DNA of 64,000 nucleotides. Source: Diplodia intermedia. Its lineage: Eukaryota > Ascomycota > Dothideomycetes > Botryosphaeriales > Botryosphaeriaceae. The stretch covers positions 124,001-188,000 of the forward strand of contig JAKEKT010000018.1 in assembly GCA_021495925.1 (NCBI GenBank), read 5' to 3'. Position numbers and translations under genes: made by a program. Of this stretch, positions 34,063 to 45,633 are shown piece by piece; positions within the stretch are counted from its first letter, which is position 1; each line of letters starts with the position of its first letter. The notes under the pieces were generated by a model, which searched no databases, had not been told where the DNA came from, and saw only the letters and a program-made list of their open reading frames with translations.

Positions 34063-35375
34063 ATGACGACCATACGCTCGCTGCTGATCGAGACCTGGGT
34101 TGAATATGGCTTCTCCACCATCCTCGTCGCCATGCGCCTCTACACCCGCTTCAAGATGGTCGGTGGCCGGTTGCAGAAGGACGACTACCTGATGGTTCTC
34201 GCCTGGGTACGTTCGCCGGCGCCTGGCCCGTCGATGATGCTGACCTCGCCAGGCCTTCTTCACCACCATGTCTGTGTGTGCCCACATCGTCAGCCTCAAC
34301 GGAGACAACCGCGCCATGAGCAATGAGCAGCGTCGTCTGCTGCCGTCCGACGAGCGCGACCGCAAGATCCTGGGCTCCAAGTTCTTCCTCACAGGCCACC
34401 TTACCTATGTGTCGACAATCTGGACGCTGAAGCTCTGTATGCTGCTCTTCTTCCGACGCCTGACCAGGGGCCTCGCCGCAGAGAAGTTTGTCAAACCAGC
34501 CATCGGTGTTGTGGCAGTAACCTGGCTGGTCGAGTTTTTCACCGTTCTGTTTTCGTGCCACCCGGTGCAGAACAACTGGGCAATCTACCCGGATCCCGGA
34601 AGTACGTCCCCTGGCTCGGTCAGCAAGCGCACCCGACTGACTTGAATAGAGCTCTGCACGCACGAGAGCGCTCTGTGGTACATTGTTCAAGTTGTCTTCA
34701 ACGTCATAACCGATGCCGTCATCGTTCCGATTCCCATGCCTGTAAGAAGACTGCAGACGGGGCTGCGTGAGTGAGGCTAACTGTTGCAAAGATCGTCATC
34801 AAGGCCAAGGTGTCGATGATGAGGAAGCTCGGACTGGTGTTCCTGCTTGGTGCTGGCATCTTCGTGATGGTGGCTGCGACGCTGCGGGTGGTTTTCGTGT
34901 TGACGGTCAGTAGAACGAAGAAAGGGCGAGAGCAGGAGCTGACGGGATGCAGAACGCGGCGCCGTCCGAACCGGCCATCTGGGCGATGCGCGAATGCTTC
35001 GTGGCGACCTTCGTCGGCAACGCGCCCATGATCCGGCCCATGTTCACCAGGAAGTTCTACCAGGGCGGCTACCAGGACAACGACCAGTCCCACGGATACA
35101 CGAACGGGTCGGTGCCGCTCGATACGTACGGGACGGGCGGCAGCAAGAACGCCACCAACAGGATGTACGGGTCCAAGGTCGGCACGACCGTCGACATCGA
35201 GAGCGACAGCACCGAGAACATCATCGAGTCGTCGACGGGCGGCAAGACGGACCGCGGCCCCGACTTCGGCATCCGCGTGCAGCACTCGGTTGCCGTGTCA
35301 TCACACACTAACACCTCGCCACGCCCATCGACAATGGGAGACCACAACGAGCGGAACTCTTGGTCGCCGACGTAG
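34063..35375 (+). CDS. SAT4-type (rhodopsin-like) integral membrane protein
   Basis: Five exons (34063-34206, 34253-34601, 34650-34741, 34792-34905, 34953-35375) with introns of 46-50 nt give 373 aa. Family marks are RLYTRFKMVGGRLQKDDYLM after helix 1, the conserved loop CHPVQNNWAIYPDPGKLC with its cysteines (the K codon is made across intron 2), NVITDAVIVPIPMP and LGLVFLLGAGIFVMVAATLR. About six or seven hydrophobic helices are followed by a 100-residue hydrophilic Ser/Thr/Gly-rich cytoplasmic tail. This family, including PTH11-like receptors, is greatly expanded in plant-associated fungi; ligands are mostly unknown. Helix 1 starts close to the ATG, so the N-terminus is short, but upstream frames are not open to a better ATG. 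Confidence 0.9.
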
Positions 35376-35865
35376 GTGGAGGGTGCGTGGAAGAGCGGCG
35401 AAGCTGTCAGGACGAAGAGATACCCTTGGTTGGGGAGTTGGATTTGATTTGTTTGGTAACGCGGGTGAGCCGTGTTCGTTTTGCTAGCGTCTTTTCTTCA
35501 TAATACCCTCTTAGAGTTATGGATACGTCATTGCTGAACATTGCGTCTGTTGCGGATACCTAGCAGGCGGAAGGCAGGCAGAGCCGGCCCACTCGAACGC
35601 GGGAGTCGGCCGTGTCTAGCGGATAGCGCGGCGCGGTGACGCGTGTTTTGCAAGTTGGTCGCGCTCCTGCCAATAGCACCACGTGCATCAGGAAGCGACG
35701 GCTTGGTCGGCAAGGCGAAGCAAGGAAAAGACGGCAACTAGGCCGCATCGGGGCCATGAGCGGCACGACAAGCTTCGACAAGCTCGGCCAAGCTTTCTCC
35801 AGGGTCCCAATGACGACACCCCATCCGTCTTCGCTGCTCCCGTCTCACCCGCTCGCTCCGGCACC
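35376..35865. other. Intergenic, promoter of PLD-like gene
   Basis: Tandem genes flank it; no repeat or gene is seen. Confidence 0.45.
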
Positions 35866-38150
35866 ATGGCGTTCCCAGGCCCCTCATATTCCTCTTTCCT
35901 GCTGCTGGCAGCCACAGCCCTCGCTGCCATCGCCATTGACCATTTTTATCGCCGCCAGCCGTGGATCCGTCGCACCAAGAACATGCCTGAATCCGTGTCG
36001 CAGGCTGTCTTTGATCTCTGCCATGGCTCGCAATCCGTGAGCTCTTTCCTTGCCGAAGACCCGACTCTGGCCCCTGGCGAATCTGCCTCGAAACTCTACT
36101 CGCACCATGCAGTCAGTGTCCTGGACACCAGCCCGCCTAAGCATCGTCGCGTCGCCACCCCGGAGGACCTCGACCGTGCCCTCAGCTGCGGCAATTTTGG
36201 AGCCGGAAGACCCAGCGAACTGTTCCTGAGAATCTGGCATGATGCTCTGTGTACGCTTGACCATGACCCGCTTGCTGGCGTCGTAAGCCCGCCTCTGATG
36301 GGCAGCTCCGGCATACTACCACTCACCATCATGAGCGCCTTGCCCGATATCTGCCGTCACATGGTGAGTCGTGCTTCAGTTGTGTGCGAGCCCATGTCTT
36401 GACTGAACCTCCCCAGTCCAACCTCATTGCCAGGGCTGAGCACGAGGTCATCCTGGCAACCAACTATTGGAAGGAGTCCAATGCTAGTCGTCTCATCACA
36501 GACTCGCTAAAAGAGCTTTCGAAGAGGGCTGGGAGGCGAAATCAAAGGGCGGTCGTCAAGATCATCTACGATCGCGGAAGCGCGAAGCAGGTGAGCTTGG
36601 CAAGACGAGAATACCAAACACCCACGCTTACTTCCGCAAAAGGTTTTCAACAATCACCTCGACGTTGGCGAGGCCGAGCGCACCGCCAAAGGCGTCGGCA
36701 TACCTTCTGCCGACGAGATTCCAAACATTGACATCGAGGTCATCAACTACCACCGCCCAGTGCTCGGTACCTTTCATGCGAAATTCATGGTTGTTGACAG
36801 GAAGATTGGGATCGTCTGCAGCAATAACATCCAAGTGAGCAGGTTCGCTGTTTGTGCCTTGTAACCATGGCTGACCAGCCTTTTCAGGACAACGACAACC
36901 TCGAAATGATGACCCACCTGGAGGGTCCAATCGTCGATTCTCTCTATGACATGGCATTGCTGACATGGCACGACGCATTAAAGCCCCCGCTACCTCTCCT
37001 TACCATCACTGAAGCGCAAAGCGAGGCAAACGGGATGTTTGATTCGTCCTTTCTGGATGTTGCCAGTCAAGCACCAGCCACCCGTACCGATCTCATTACC
37101 CGTGCGAAAAAGAACGGCGTATCAATGCCGGAGCATGAACCGGGCGACCCTCATTACGATGACGACTTAGCTTCCGAGCTTCTTCGAATGCAGGCCGTGT
37201 TGACGCCAGCAAATGGCGAAAGCGTCATGACTCTCGTCACAAAGCACCTAAGTAGACAGCACTTTCCCCTCTAACTTACCGGCCACACTAACCCAGACTC
37301 AGACGAGGCGACAAAGCAGAAGCTTGAAGGAACAGCGCCCGAATGCTCACCCGAAGACAGCATGACTCCGTACATTCCACATGCCCGACATGCACACTTT
37401 CCAATTGCCCTGGTAAATCGAAAACCTTGGGGTGCTCTGAACCACTCTTCTGTCTACACGCCGCAGAACGAAGCCTGGCTATCCGCCATTCGGAATGCGC
37501 AGTCAAGCATTTTCATCCAATCGCCCGACATCAATGCGGAACCCCTCATTCCAGCGCTTTTAGACGCCGTCAGGCGAGGCATTCGAGTCTCTCTCTACGC
37601 ATGCCTCGGCTACAATGATCTTGGGGAGCTGCTGCCGTTTCAAGGAGGCACGAACGAGATGATCTCTCACAAAATGTATAAGCAACTCAACCCAGAACAA
37701 CGGAAGATCCTCTTCGTGCACTGGTACGTCGGGAAAGACCAGGTCCAGCCACTGCACAACAACTTCAAGCAACGAAGCTGCCACAGTAAGTCCCGGTCGT
37801 TCATGGGGCCGTGCTGATGCTCGCTGATATTCCATGCAGTCAAGTTAATGATTGTCGACGACCACATCGGCATCCAAGGGAGCGGAAATCAGGATACGCA
37901 ATCATGGTACCATTCTCAGGAGGTAAACATCCTACTCGACTCCCAGGAGGTCTGCGCGGATTGGTTGGCAGGCCTTCGGAGGAACCAGAACACACACATG
38001 TACGGCGCCGTGTCGCAAGAAGACGGCATATGGAGGGACAAGGACGGAACAGAAGCAAAGGGTGCAATGGGAATAAATCCTGGGCACATGTCGTGGACAA
38101 AGGGTGTCATGGGTGCAGTGAAACGCGTCCAGGGAGATGGCGGCTTTTGA
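35866..38150 (+). CDS. Phospholipase D-like protein, membrane anchored
   Basis: Six exons (35866-36363, 36417-36590, 36643-36834, 36888-37251, 37297-37785, 37840-38150) give 675 aa. An N-terminal hydrophobic segment (FLLLAATALAAIAI) anchors it. Two HKD motifs are present: HAKFMVVD at His269 and, beginning at His572, HIKLMIVDD followed by GSGNQD; the Ile codon just after His572 is split by the last intron. Each half carries the supporting PLD strands (EVILATNYW, SSIFIQSPDI). It lacks PX, PH and C2 domains, so it belongs to the short fungal PLD group rather than Spo14-type enzymes. Likely activity is phosphodiester transfer or hydrolysis of phospholipid; substrate is unproven. The start ATG has CACCATGG context. 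Confidence 0.92.
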
Positions 38151-38641
38151 GCGATTGGGTCCCACGTCTTTGCACAGTATGAGTGACTGGATTGGCGCTG
38201 TCGGCAATTGACTTTTGTTGGCCAGAGGTGTTTGGGTATGTTGGCCAGGTTTCTATTTCACGTGTAAAGGAGCGGGCCGAGGCAGCGGCATGAGTGAGGT
38301 GGGAGCCTGGTCAGTGGTGTTTCACGTAAATGGGCGTTGCTATAACAGAGCGCGGATAAGCCGCCAATAATGCCAGGCTTCTCCTTTTATTCGGTTCGAG
38401 TAGTAGCAACTGATCAAGCGCGCACCAAACTCGCCGCCTAATGCAACAAGGACAAGAATTGACTCCCAAACTCAAAAATAGAATATTAGGAACACCCTCA
38501 GATGTTTGTACAGTTGAAGACGGATGTTATGACTTGTATTACATGCACCTCCGACCCCCAAACCCACCCACTTGGTTTTCGAATATAAATCAGACCGTGT
38601 GCACACCGCATAGATCCAACTACCAGAATTTCTCGGCTTGC
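38151..38641. other. Convergent intergenic space
   Basis: It lies between the 3' ends of the PLD-like and CFEM-like genes. A 201-codon frame that starts at 38441 overlaps the CFEM-like gene antisense and is not called. Confidence 0.45.
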
Positions 38642-39381
38642 TCAGAGCACGAGGAAGCCAGCAAGACCAGCCATTCCGACCAGACCGCCAACTGCATTGT
38701 TGATGGCGGCGGCGCCGGTGTACGAAGCCGGCGTGCCGACTGGGGTGCCAGCAGGGGTGCCAACAGGGGTACCAGCAGGGGTGGTGGGCGTCCCGGGGGG
38801 AGTTGCGGCGGAAGCAGATGCGGGAGAGCTTGCGGCCGAGCTCGGGGCAGAGGAGGCAGCGGACGAGGCAGCGGAAGCCGGAGCAGAAGAAGCAGCAGCA
38901 GAGGAGGGCGGAGCAGAAGAGCTACCGCCGCCGCCGGAAGCGCCGCACGGGTTCGCTGGAGGCGTGACGGTAACGCCGAGGGACTTGCAGAAGCTGACGA
39001 GGGTGTCGGACAAGCCTGTAGGATGTTTAGTAGGCTGATGCCGTAAATGCAGCATCGGCAAGGTCGAACTCACCGGGAATATCTTCAGGAGCGCACGATC
39101 CGGGGTTTTTGCAAAGATAGTTGATGACGAAGTCCTGGCCCGTGGTGCAGGAGCACTTGTAGTACGAAGGTTTGCCGGCGTCGCTCTTGCACGGGTCACC
39201 ATCGACGCCCGTCAGTCCGAGCTCCTGAAACTGGTCGGACTGCTTGTGGTGTTAGCTGGTGGATGCGTCACACGAGCAGGTGGCTAGAACGTACGGCGCA
39301 GGACGAGAGCAGAGCTCCCAAGTCTTGGGCGGTGACGACAGCGCTGAGAACAGCAACAGCGGCAATGGTGAAACCCTTCAT
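38642..39381 (-). CDS. CFEM-like GPI-anchored cell-surface protein
   Basis: Three exons (39381-39295, 39239-39074, 39015-38642) give 208 aa. A signal peptide (MKGFTIAAVAVLSAVVTAQ) leads into eight cysteines with CSC-x11-C-x5-C-x15-C spacing as in CFEM domains. A Ser/Ala-rich stalk then passes into four TPVGT/TPAGT repeats, and a hydrophobic C-terminus (GGLVGMAGLAGFLVL) fits GPI attachment. CFEM proteins sit in the plasma membrane or wall, and some bind haem or act in host interaction. The first Cys pair is not spaced like the consensus (see findings). A TATA-like TTATAAG lies about 85 bases upstream of the start. Confidence 0.88.
38731..38782 (-). repeat. Coding repeat encoding Gly-Thr-Pro-Ala/Val units
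   Basis: About four 12-base units within the stalk-encoding part of the CFEM-like gene; length variation between strains would be expected. Confidence 0.75.
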
Positions 39382-42154
39382 ACTGATGTTGAGTGAATGT
39401 TGTTTGTTGGCGGAGAGCGAGAGATTGGCGTAGATGGAGGAGAAAGGAGAAGCGGGAGTCCCGTGAGCTTATAAGTACCAGTGCGCAAACTTTGATATAT
39501 TAATTCCATCGCCAGTGCAACCATTACCAAGTCCTCAACCTTGCAAGATTTCCCATCCGCTGATGACCCTGGTGCTAGACGGTGCCGAGTCTACAGTGTG
39601 ATTGGTGGCCATTGAAGCACGGATGAGGGTCAAACAGGAATGGTTATGAGCGGGGAAAGAGCAGCAACACCACAGACCGAGGCATCACCAAGTGACTGGC
39701 AGGGTGTTGGACGGTGGCGAGAGGAGAAGGTTAGATGCTTTGTCGAATTGGGGATGGGGCGTGCTCGGATCTGGGGAAGCGCAAGGGGTAGTATGGAGGA
39801 TCGACGGTTTAAGCTCATCGCCTCGGCACCCATTGTCCTCCGCCGCCTCTTTCTATCCACCCGAGCATCATGCCTGGTGCTACACCAACGTTCATCCCGA
39901 GACATGTGAACTGGTGCATGTGACCCCCCGACTGCCCCCCGAACCACTCACTGTCGCCGGCCTTCTCTCCGCCTGCCAAGGGACTTTATACTTTACCAAC
40001 GATTGTTTTACTGTTACAGCCACCTGCATTTCGTCGATCGAAATGAACCATGGAATCGTCACAGTTGCCTCACCGTTCTCGTTGTAGACTGGTCCTGCCG
40101 GGAGACACAGTCGAACGGTTTCAAGTGGTTTTAATTCGGTATGATTGACCTTGAACGAGCCTCCGCACCTGCCTGTCTTGGCCTGAATGGTGATGGGGCA
40201 AGAAGATGCCTGTAGTTTGTAGTGAGCCCGAGCTCGATCCGAGACTATCGTGAGGCATCGAAGGTCGGTTCAACGATTCCTACACCAGTGTCATGAACTC
40301 TCTTCTCTTGACCTTGTGTTTGTTCCACAATGGCACCGGTACTCCTAGGTCCTGCTTAAACACTGCGTCCTCATCGAAAGGACCAAAAACTGTTTCCACT
40401 CCGGCTCTATTTGGCGCGGCCCCACTAGATTGCTCGACCAGCGAAGATGTCGACTCCGGCCGTGGCTCCGTAGCATGTTTCAACCGCAACCTTAAACTAG
40501 CGTTAAATACGATAGGGAGGAGTGTATCGCTTAAGGCGCGGTTTGTTTGACACTGTATGGTCCGAGTCGAAAGCCTTAGCAATGGGATGTGAAGTCAATG
40601 GTTGGCAGCGTACATGAGCCAGCACGATCCTCGCTCCTGTGTACGGTTGTCAGCATTGAAAAATTTCCTCATGCCAGACTTCCTTCAAGAGTCATCCTAT
40701 TCACACAGTACTCCTTTTGTTGTTTCTGTAAAGTCTGCCAATTTGCTATCCATATCGATCTTAAGGCTGCACTCAATCTTCACCGACTAAGCCTGATGTA
40801 GGGCCATAGAAACTTCTATGGCAAAGTCTATCGGATGAAAGATTTGCGATGCCTTCAGTCCAATTCCTGGCGAAAGTTGCAATCCGATCTTGCGGAACCG
40901 ATGCCTCTATTGGTCCTCACAGTCAATCTACGTGCATTGGAACAGGACTTAGATGCCGATTAGCTGGACGGTCCATCGACTGAACAGTTGCAAAAGAGGG
41001 CTGTGCGACCATTCGTGGGACGCGATCGACTTCGCAGGTAGAAAGATCGCTTGCTGGCTAGGTGCACACAACAGTGGGAGGCCCTGATTCCAAGGCATTG
41101 TGAAGGTATTTGGGGGCGGAGCGATCTTCAGGGTTTTTATGGGAAAGTGATGGCGGCATTGTTGGGGCGTCATGCGGGATGATCGCAAGAGCACTGACCT
41201 GGTCTGATGGAGGTCCAGCGAATCAAAGCCGAGCAAGGCTCAGGATGGGCATCGGTAAAAGCATGCAGCAGCAGCCGCAACGAGGCCCGGGTTTTGGTGG
41301 CTTGAAGCTTCGGCACGCCAACGGATACCCCGACTACCGTCACAATGGCTCTTGGATTGCGATCCGCTGCTAATGCAACCCTGCGGCACCCCTTCGCCTA
41401 GACAGTAGCGGCGACGCGTGGCGGCCATACCACCTTCCACACTCCCGGTCTCTGGCCGTTGGATTCCTGATCGTCAATGTCAATCCGTGCATCAATACAA
41501 TCCCCCCGGGGGCGCAGAGGACAGCGCTCGCTTCTCCTGAGTTGTCCGGATCCGCATCGGGCACTCGGCCGTTTTCCTACCCTCCGCCTGCCAAACGTGC
41601 TCGCCGGCTCCGTTGTGCTGACCGGCGCCCCGCCAACGTACCCTGTCACTTGTTGTATTTCGCTCGATCATCGAAGGGAAAAGTTGGGTCGCTGTGCCTC
41701 ACCCGCTGGACCGCGGCGTTAACCGGAATGAGCTGATGTTTAGCGAGCAACGTTTCTACTGCCTCGGGTCACCCCCTCGACTTATTGGCCTGTGGAGCAG
41801 AGTGTTGCAGGCGAGCGGCAAGAGCGTGTGCATCGCCTATTCCAGGACATGGCGACATGGCCCTGGTCACGTTACCGCCTCTTCCCTCTCTCCTACGGGC
41901 GTTGCACCTCCCCCTCCTGCCCCTGCCCGCTATAGTCCCTTTCAGAATGACGGCAATTAGTGGACCAAAGCCCCACCACGGCATTGCGCGAAGCATGTGC
42001 AAGGTGCGCGCTTTGCTGGCTTGCATGAGGGAGTACCATATGCTGTGTGATATTCGTACAGGTCGTAAGTCATACAGAGGTGCATGCAGTGCAGCTCACC
42101 TCGCGAAATGGGTATCTCGGTTCCTGGAAATCAGCTCCTTTCCTAGTCTCCCGT
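39382..42154. other. Long interval with no supported gene
   Basis: 2.8 kb, AT-richer in 40.1-41.0 kb than its flanks. Frames do not exceed about 150 codons, lack motifs and are not joined by good introns. No terminal repeats or reverse transcriptase/transposase fragments are recognised. Confidence 0.45.
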
Positions 42155-43321
42155 CTAGTACATGCCGCCCATTGCACCGCCACCATTGCCCTCCGGTTTG
42201 TCTACTTCGCCCTTGTTGTCTTCTAAGCTGTTGACGAATTGCTGCTGCATGCTCCTATGCTTTCCGGTCATGACATCCAACTCGGCGAACCGGTTCCTCG
42301 CAAGACTGATGTTGACCCTTGCAGCGTTGAAGATCTGTTCCGACGGCGGGATTGACGCTGCCAGGTTGGTGTTCTCGGTGAGACGAGTGATGAAGAACAT
42401 GAAACGACCCGTCTTGATCTGCATCTCCGCAAAGTTGGCATGGGATGGTGGTAACGCTGTGTGCTTGCTGTACGACGGTTAGCAATTGCGCGTCCTTGGA
42501 GAGCCGGACGACCTACGCCATGGACTGCTTGTGGGTCTTGAGAATGCTCGAGATGCGTTCAAATCGGTCGGTGAAGGGGTTGCTGGACTCGGTGCCGCGC
42601 GTGACGTGCGTGACCATAAGACAGGTCGTGCGCTCGTAGAGAATCAGCTCTCTCGCATCGATGACCTCGGCCAGCTGACGCAGAAGCGACTCGATCACGC
42701 CCGCGTTCGGAATGAGGTAATAGATGATCTGTGTCCATGCCTTGTACAGGCTCTGGTCCCAGATGCTGGTCGCAAAGAACTCAACCGTGTCGCCAAAGCC
42801 AAATTCAGCGCTGGCCTGGCGGATGTAGTCGGCGCGCTCCTCGAAGAGCGACAGACGTAGTCGGGCCTGGACGAGATCCATTTTGTGGATCAGACAGAAG
42901 ATCTTGGCGTTGGGCGACGACTCGGCGAGGGCGGCAATGATGTTCTGGTACGACAGCACGTCTGAGGCGAAGTCACGCGATTCAATGTCGAAGACGAAGA
43001 TCAACACGGCGACAGACGAAAAGATGTGGTGGCGCTGGTGGGTGAGATAGTTCTCGACGAAGCCATCCTGGCTGGGAAGCCGTCAGCCACGCCCGCGTGC
43101 GATGAGGACGGGACAGCTCACCCTCCGCAGTCCCACAGGTTCAGCATCAGGTTGCCCATGAACTTGATGTTGCTGTGCTCGACGTCGATGGTTGCGCCCA
43201 GGCGGCGCACGTCTTTGGCGACATAGTTGCTGAAGACGATGGAGCGCATCGACGACTTGCCGGCACCGCTCTTGCCCATGAGCAGCACCTTGCGCTGCTT
43301 CTGCTTCTTGCCGATGTTCAT
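42155..43321 (-). CDS. GTR1: Rag-family GTPase Gtr1
   Basis: Three exons (43321-43122, 43071-42517, 42467-42155) give 355 aa. G1 is GKSGAGKSS, the switch/G3 is WDCGGQD formed across intron 1, and the guanine-specificity motif is HKMD. The downstream roadblock-fold half follows ([51 protein letters not shown]). Splicing at GC|C with a perfect TGCTAAC branch site links THKQSMA to the C-terminal roadblock segment. Gtr1 pairs with Gtr2 on the vacuolar membrane and relays amino-acid sufficiency to TORC1 through the EGO complex. The C-terminus is Gly/Glu-rich ([15 protein letters not shown]). Confidence 0.95.
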
Positions 43322-43980
43322 CCTGCGGTCGCAGAGGCGGGCTAGCGCGGGGCCGGTGTCGTCGGGCGGGGGGTTTGAGGGGGAGATGGGCGCGACGGGC
43401 AGTCGGTGGTGTTGACGGGCAGCGATGACGCCGCGGCTCTAGGCGGTCGGAGCTCTCACGTGCAGGCGCCTCCCCCTTGCCCGCACGCGCACTCCCGCCA
43501 CGACAGCCTCCGCATGGGTGCAGATCGGGAACTCAGGTCTCAGCGCATCATTAGGTACGTTTGGATTACTACAGTTTTGATTTGTTCCAGCCAACCCTCC
43601 GGTGACATGCCGTGCCAAACCCGCTCCGCCAGGATATCTAAAGGTATGAAAAGCAAGTGTGACCGCCGCTCTCGCCTTCCAATTTCCCTGCTGCAGAGCA
43701 ATTCCCTCCTTCGGATGCGACGAGCACGTGCGAGCAACATATGGACAAGAAGTACGCGACGCGATTCGGGAAAGAGTCCGAGCGCGCCGAGCCGACGCGC
43801 TGCGGAGCGCAATAAAAGTCGAGTAAAGTGGCGTAGAGAAGGGGCAGGCTCTCCAACGCAGCCGCCAGCGAACGGAAAAAACTAAAAAATAAGACGAATG
43901 AAGCCTCCTGCTGCTGCGCGTCGACCAGACGCAAGACCTTGAGAAAGGAAATGGCCAATGAGGGAAAGGAGGGGTATCAT
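43322..43980. other. Intergenic between GTR1 and URC4
   Basis: GTR1 promoter and URC4 3' flank. Minus-strand frames here are read-throughs of URC4 exon 3, not separate genes. Confidence 0.45.
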
Positions 43981-45633
43981 TTAGAAAACGGTCCCGTCGG
44001 ACATGATCATGATCGGCGGCTCTTTCGTGTTCGGCCGCGACACTTCGGCTATTTCTCGACCACCCTGTGTCTGCGTTAGCTGCCGCACGCTGCATCGGCT
44101 CCGCGCCAGCACTCACCTTCCAGCTGCCAGCCTCGAGCATCTGCGCTAGGCTCAGCTTGTCTCTGCCCGTCAGCCCAAGCAGGCCATTGACCTCGTAGAG
44201 CAGCTCGTCGAGGAATCCAACCGTCACCGCCCGCCACTCCACGATCACGTCGTCGTCTGCCGTGAACATGGGCACAACCTCGACGCTCGGCTGTCCCTTG
44301 ACCTGCGCGTTCTTCTGGTATTGCGCCAAGCCTCGCTTGGTCTCTTCGGGCTTCAAGGTGAGGAGACCGGTGTCGATCAGGAGCCCGCCGTTGCGGTACT
44401 CGGGAAGACCGGTCAGCAGGTGTTCTCCTGCGAAGTGGACGTTCATGAGCTTGTTCATGGGCACCATCAGCGAGTAGCAGAGCCACTGCGTCAGCTTGTG
44501 GAACGGCACAATGTTCTCCCACGGGTGCGTGGGGTGTGAGGGCATCACTGAGCAGGGCCATGCGTCGCCGATGGAAATGCCGTCGATTTGAGTGCGTGTT
44601 GCGGGCCAAATGGGCCCGAGGCCGTCCATGAGCACCTTCCAGAGCGTTGGCACGGGGACGATCGGGACAGACGAGGCCTGGGTGGAGGGGTGAGAGAGAA
44701 GGTAATCTGCGAGGCGTCAGCGTGGAGAATGCCGTACACGAGTGGATTTGCGTACCCAGCATGTTGCCCGGGCGTGCATCAGAGCCAAAAATTTCCGAAT
44801 TCTGGAGGGCGTCGCCCAGCCGCACGAGCAGGTTGGTGCGGCCCTCAAGTCCGCTGAGGATGTTCTCGTCCGTGACCTGCAGACCGCGAGCCATGGCTTT
44901 AATGTCCAGCTTCTTGAGGGCCGCAGCATCCACTTGGCAGGGCTGGGCGGAGCTGCTGCTGAAGAGGCCAGTCTTGAACATCTCCAAGCTGGCCACAGCC
45001 AGGCCCTCGCTGCGCCTGTAGATCTTGCCGGACTCCTTGCTGCGGTACTGCCACTTGGTGCCGGCGCCGGCGTCGAGAAGGACGGAGACGACGAAGAGGT
45101 CGATTAGACGGCGGGTGCGCTCCTGGTTGTCGATACTGGACGGCCAGGCGGCCATGAGCTGGTCGATACGGGGGCGCCCGCCGACCTCAAAGTGCTGCCA
45201 GCGGCCGTGGGGCGGGATCGAGGCATAGTCTCCGGCATAGTCGCGCTGTGGCAGGCGGGTCAGCGGCGCTCGGTGGCACAGTGCGTTTCGGACCAACCTT
45301 GATGATTGAGACAACGTAGGCAGCCGTGTCGTTGAATTTACCCATGTCTACAGTGAAGTGCTTCAATTGGTTCTTTTTGGCCTTGTCTAGCACCAGGCGC
45401 GAGCGGTCGCGCACGGCATGGATGCTGCGCAGGTAGCCGGCGGGATCGAGGGCTGGGTCTGGGGCCTTGGGGAGGGGGATGTCGGGAATCTGGGGCTTGG
45501 CCATGGTGTTGTTGCCGTTGGCGGAGGCTTTGACGGGTTTGACGCTGCCGTTGGAGATGGTGGAGGCGGCATCAGTAGCCTGGGCGGCGGGCTGAGGCGC
45601 CTTTGAGTCCTTCTTGCGGTTGAACAGGCCCAT
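43981..45633 (-). CDS. URC4: Uracil catabolism protein 4 (DUF1688)
   Basis: Four exons (45633-45298, 45245-44756, 44706-44117, 44064-43981) give 499 aa. Family segments are YLRSIHAVRDRSRLVLDKA, RDYAGDYASIPPHGRWQHFE (start formed at intron 1), TKWQYRSKESGKIYRRSEGL, WENIVPFHKLTQWLCYSL, GLLIDTGLLTLKP and the terminal segment EPPIMIMSDGTVF. In Lachancea kluyveri, URC4 is needed for the URC pathway that uses uracil and uridine as nitrogen source; its biochemical step is not settled. The last exon codes only 27 residues but ends in the conserved family terminus. The N-terminus has a Lys/Ala/Ser-rich 50-residue lead before the conserved core. Donor of intron 1 is GTTGGT, uncommon. Confidence 0.94.

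Noticed and set aside
33443..34063. 206-codon minus-strand frame upstream of the SAT4-type gene
   Set aside because: It begins at a non-ATG codon, is Arg/Pro/Ser-rich without motif, and overlaps the promoter of a well-supported gene.
34151..34789. 212-codon minus-strand frame
   Set aside because: Antisense to exons and introns of the SAT4-type gene; the plus-strand model has conserved family sequence.
43439..44653. 404-codon minus-strand frame
   Set aside because: Its first half is URC4 exon 3; past 44117 it runs through intron and flank, losing family similarity.
44076..45314. 412-codon minus-strand frame across URC4
   Set aside because: It shares URC4 exon territory in the wrong frame or reads through introns; the spliced URC4 model explains all conserved sequence.
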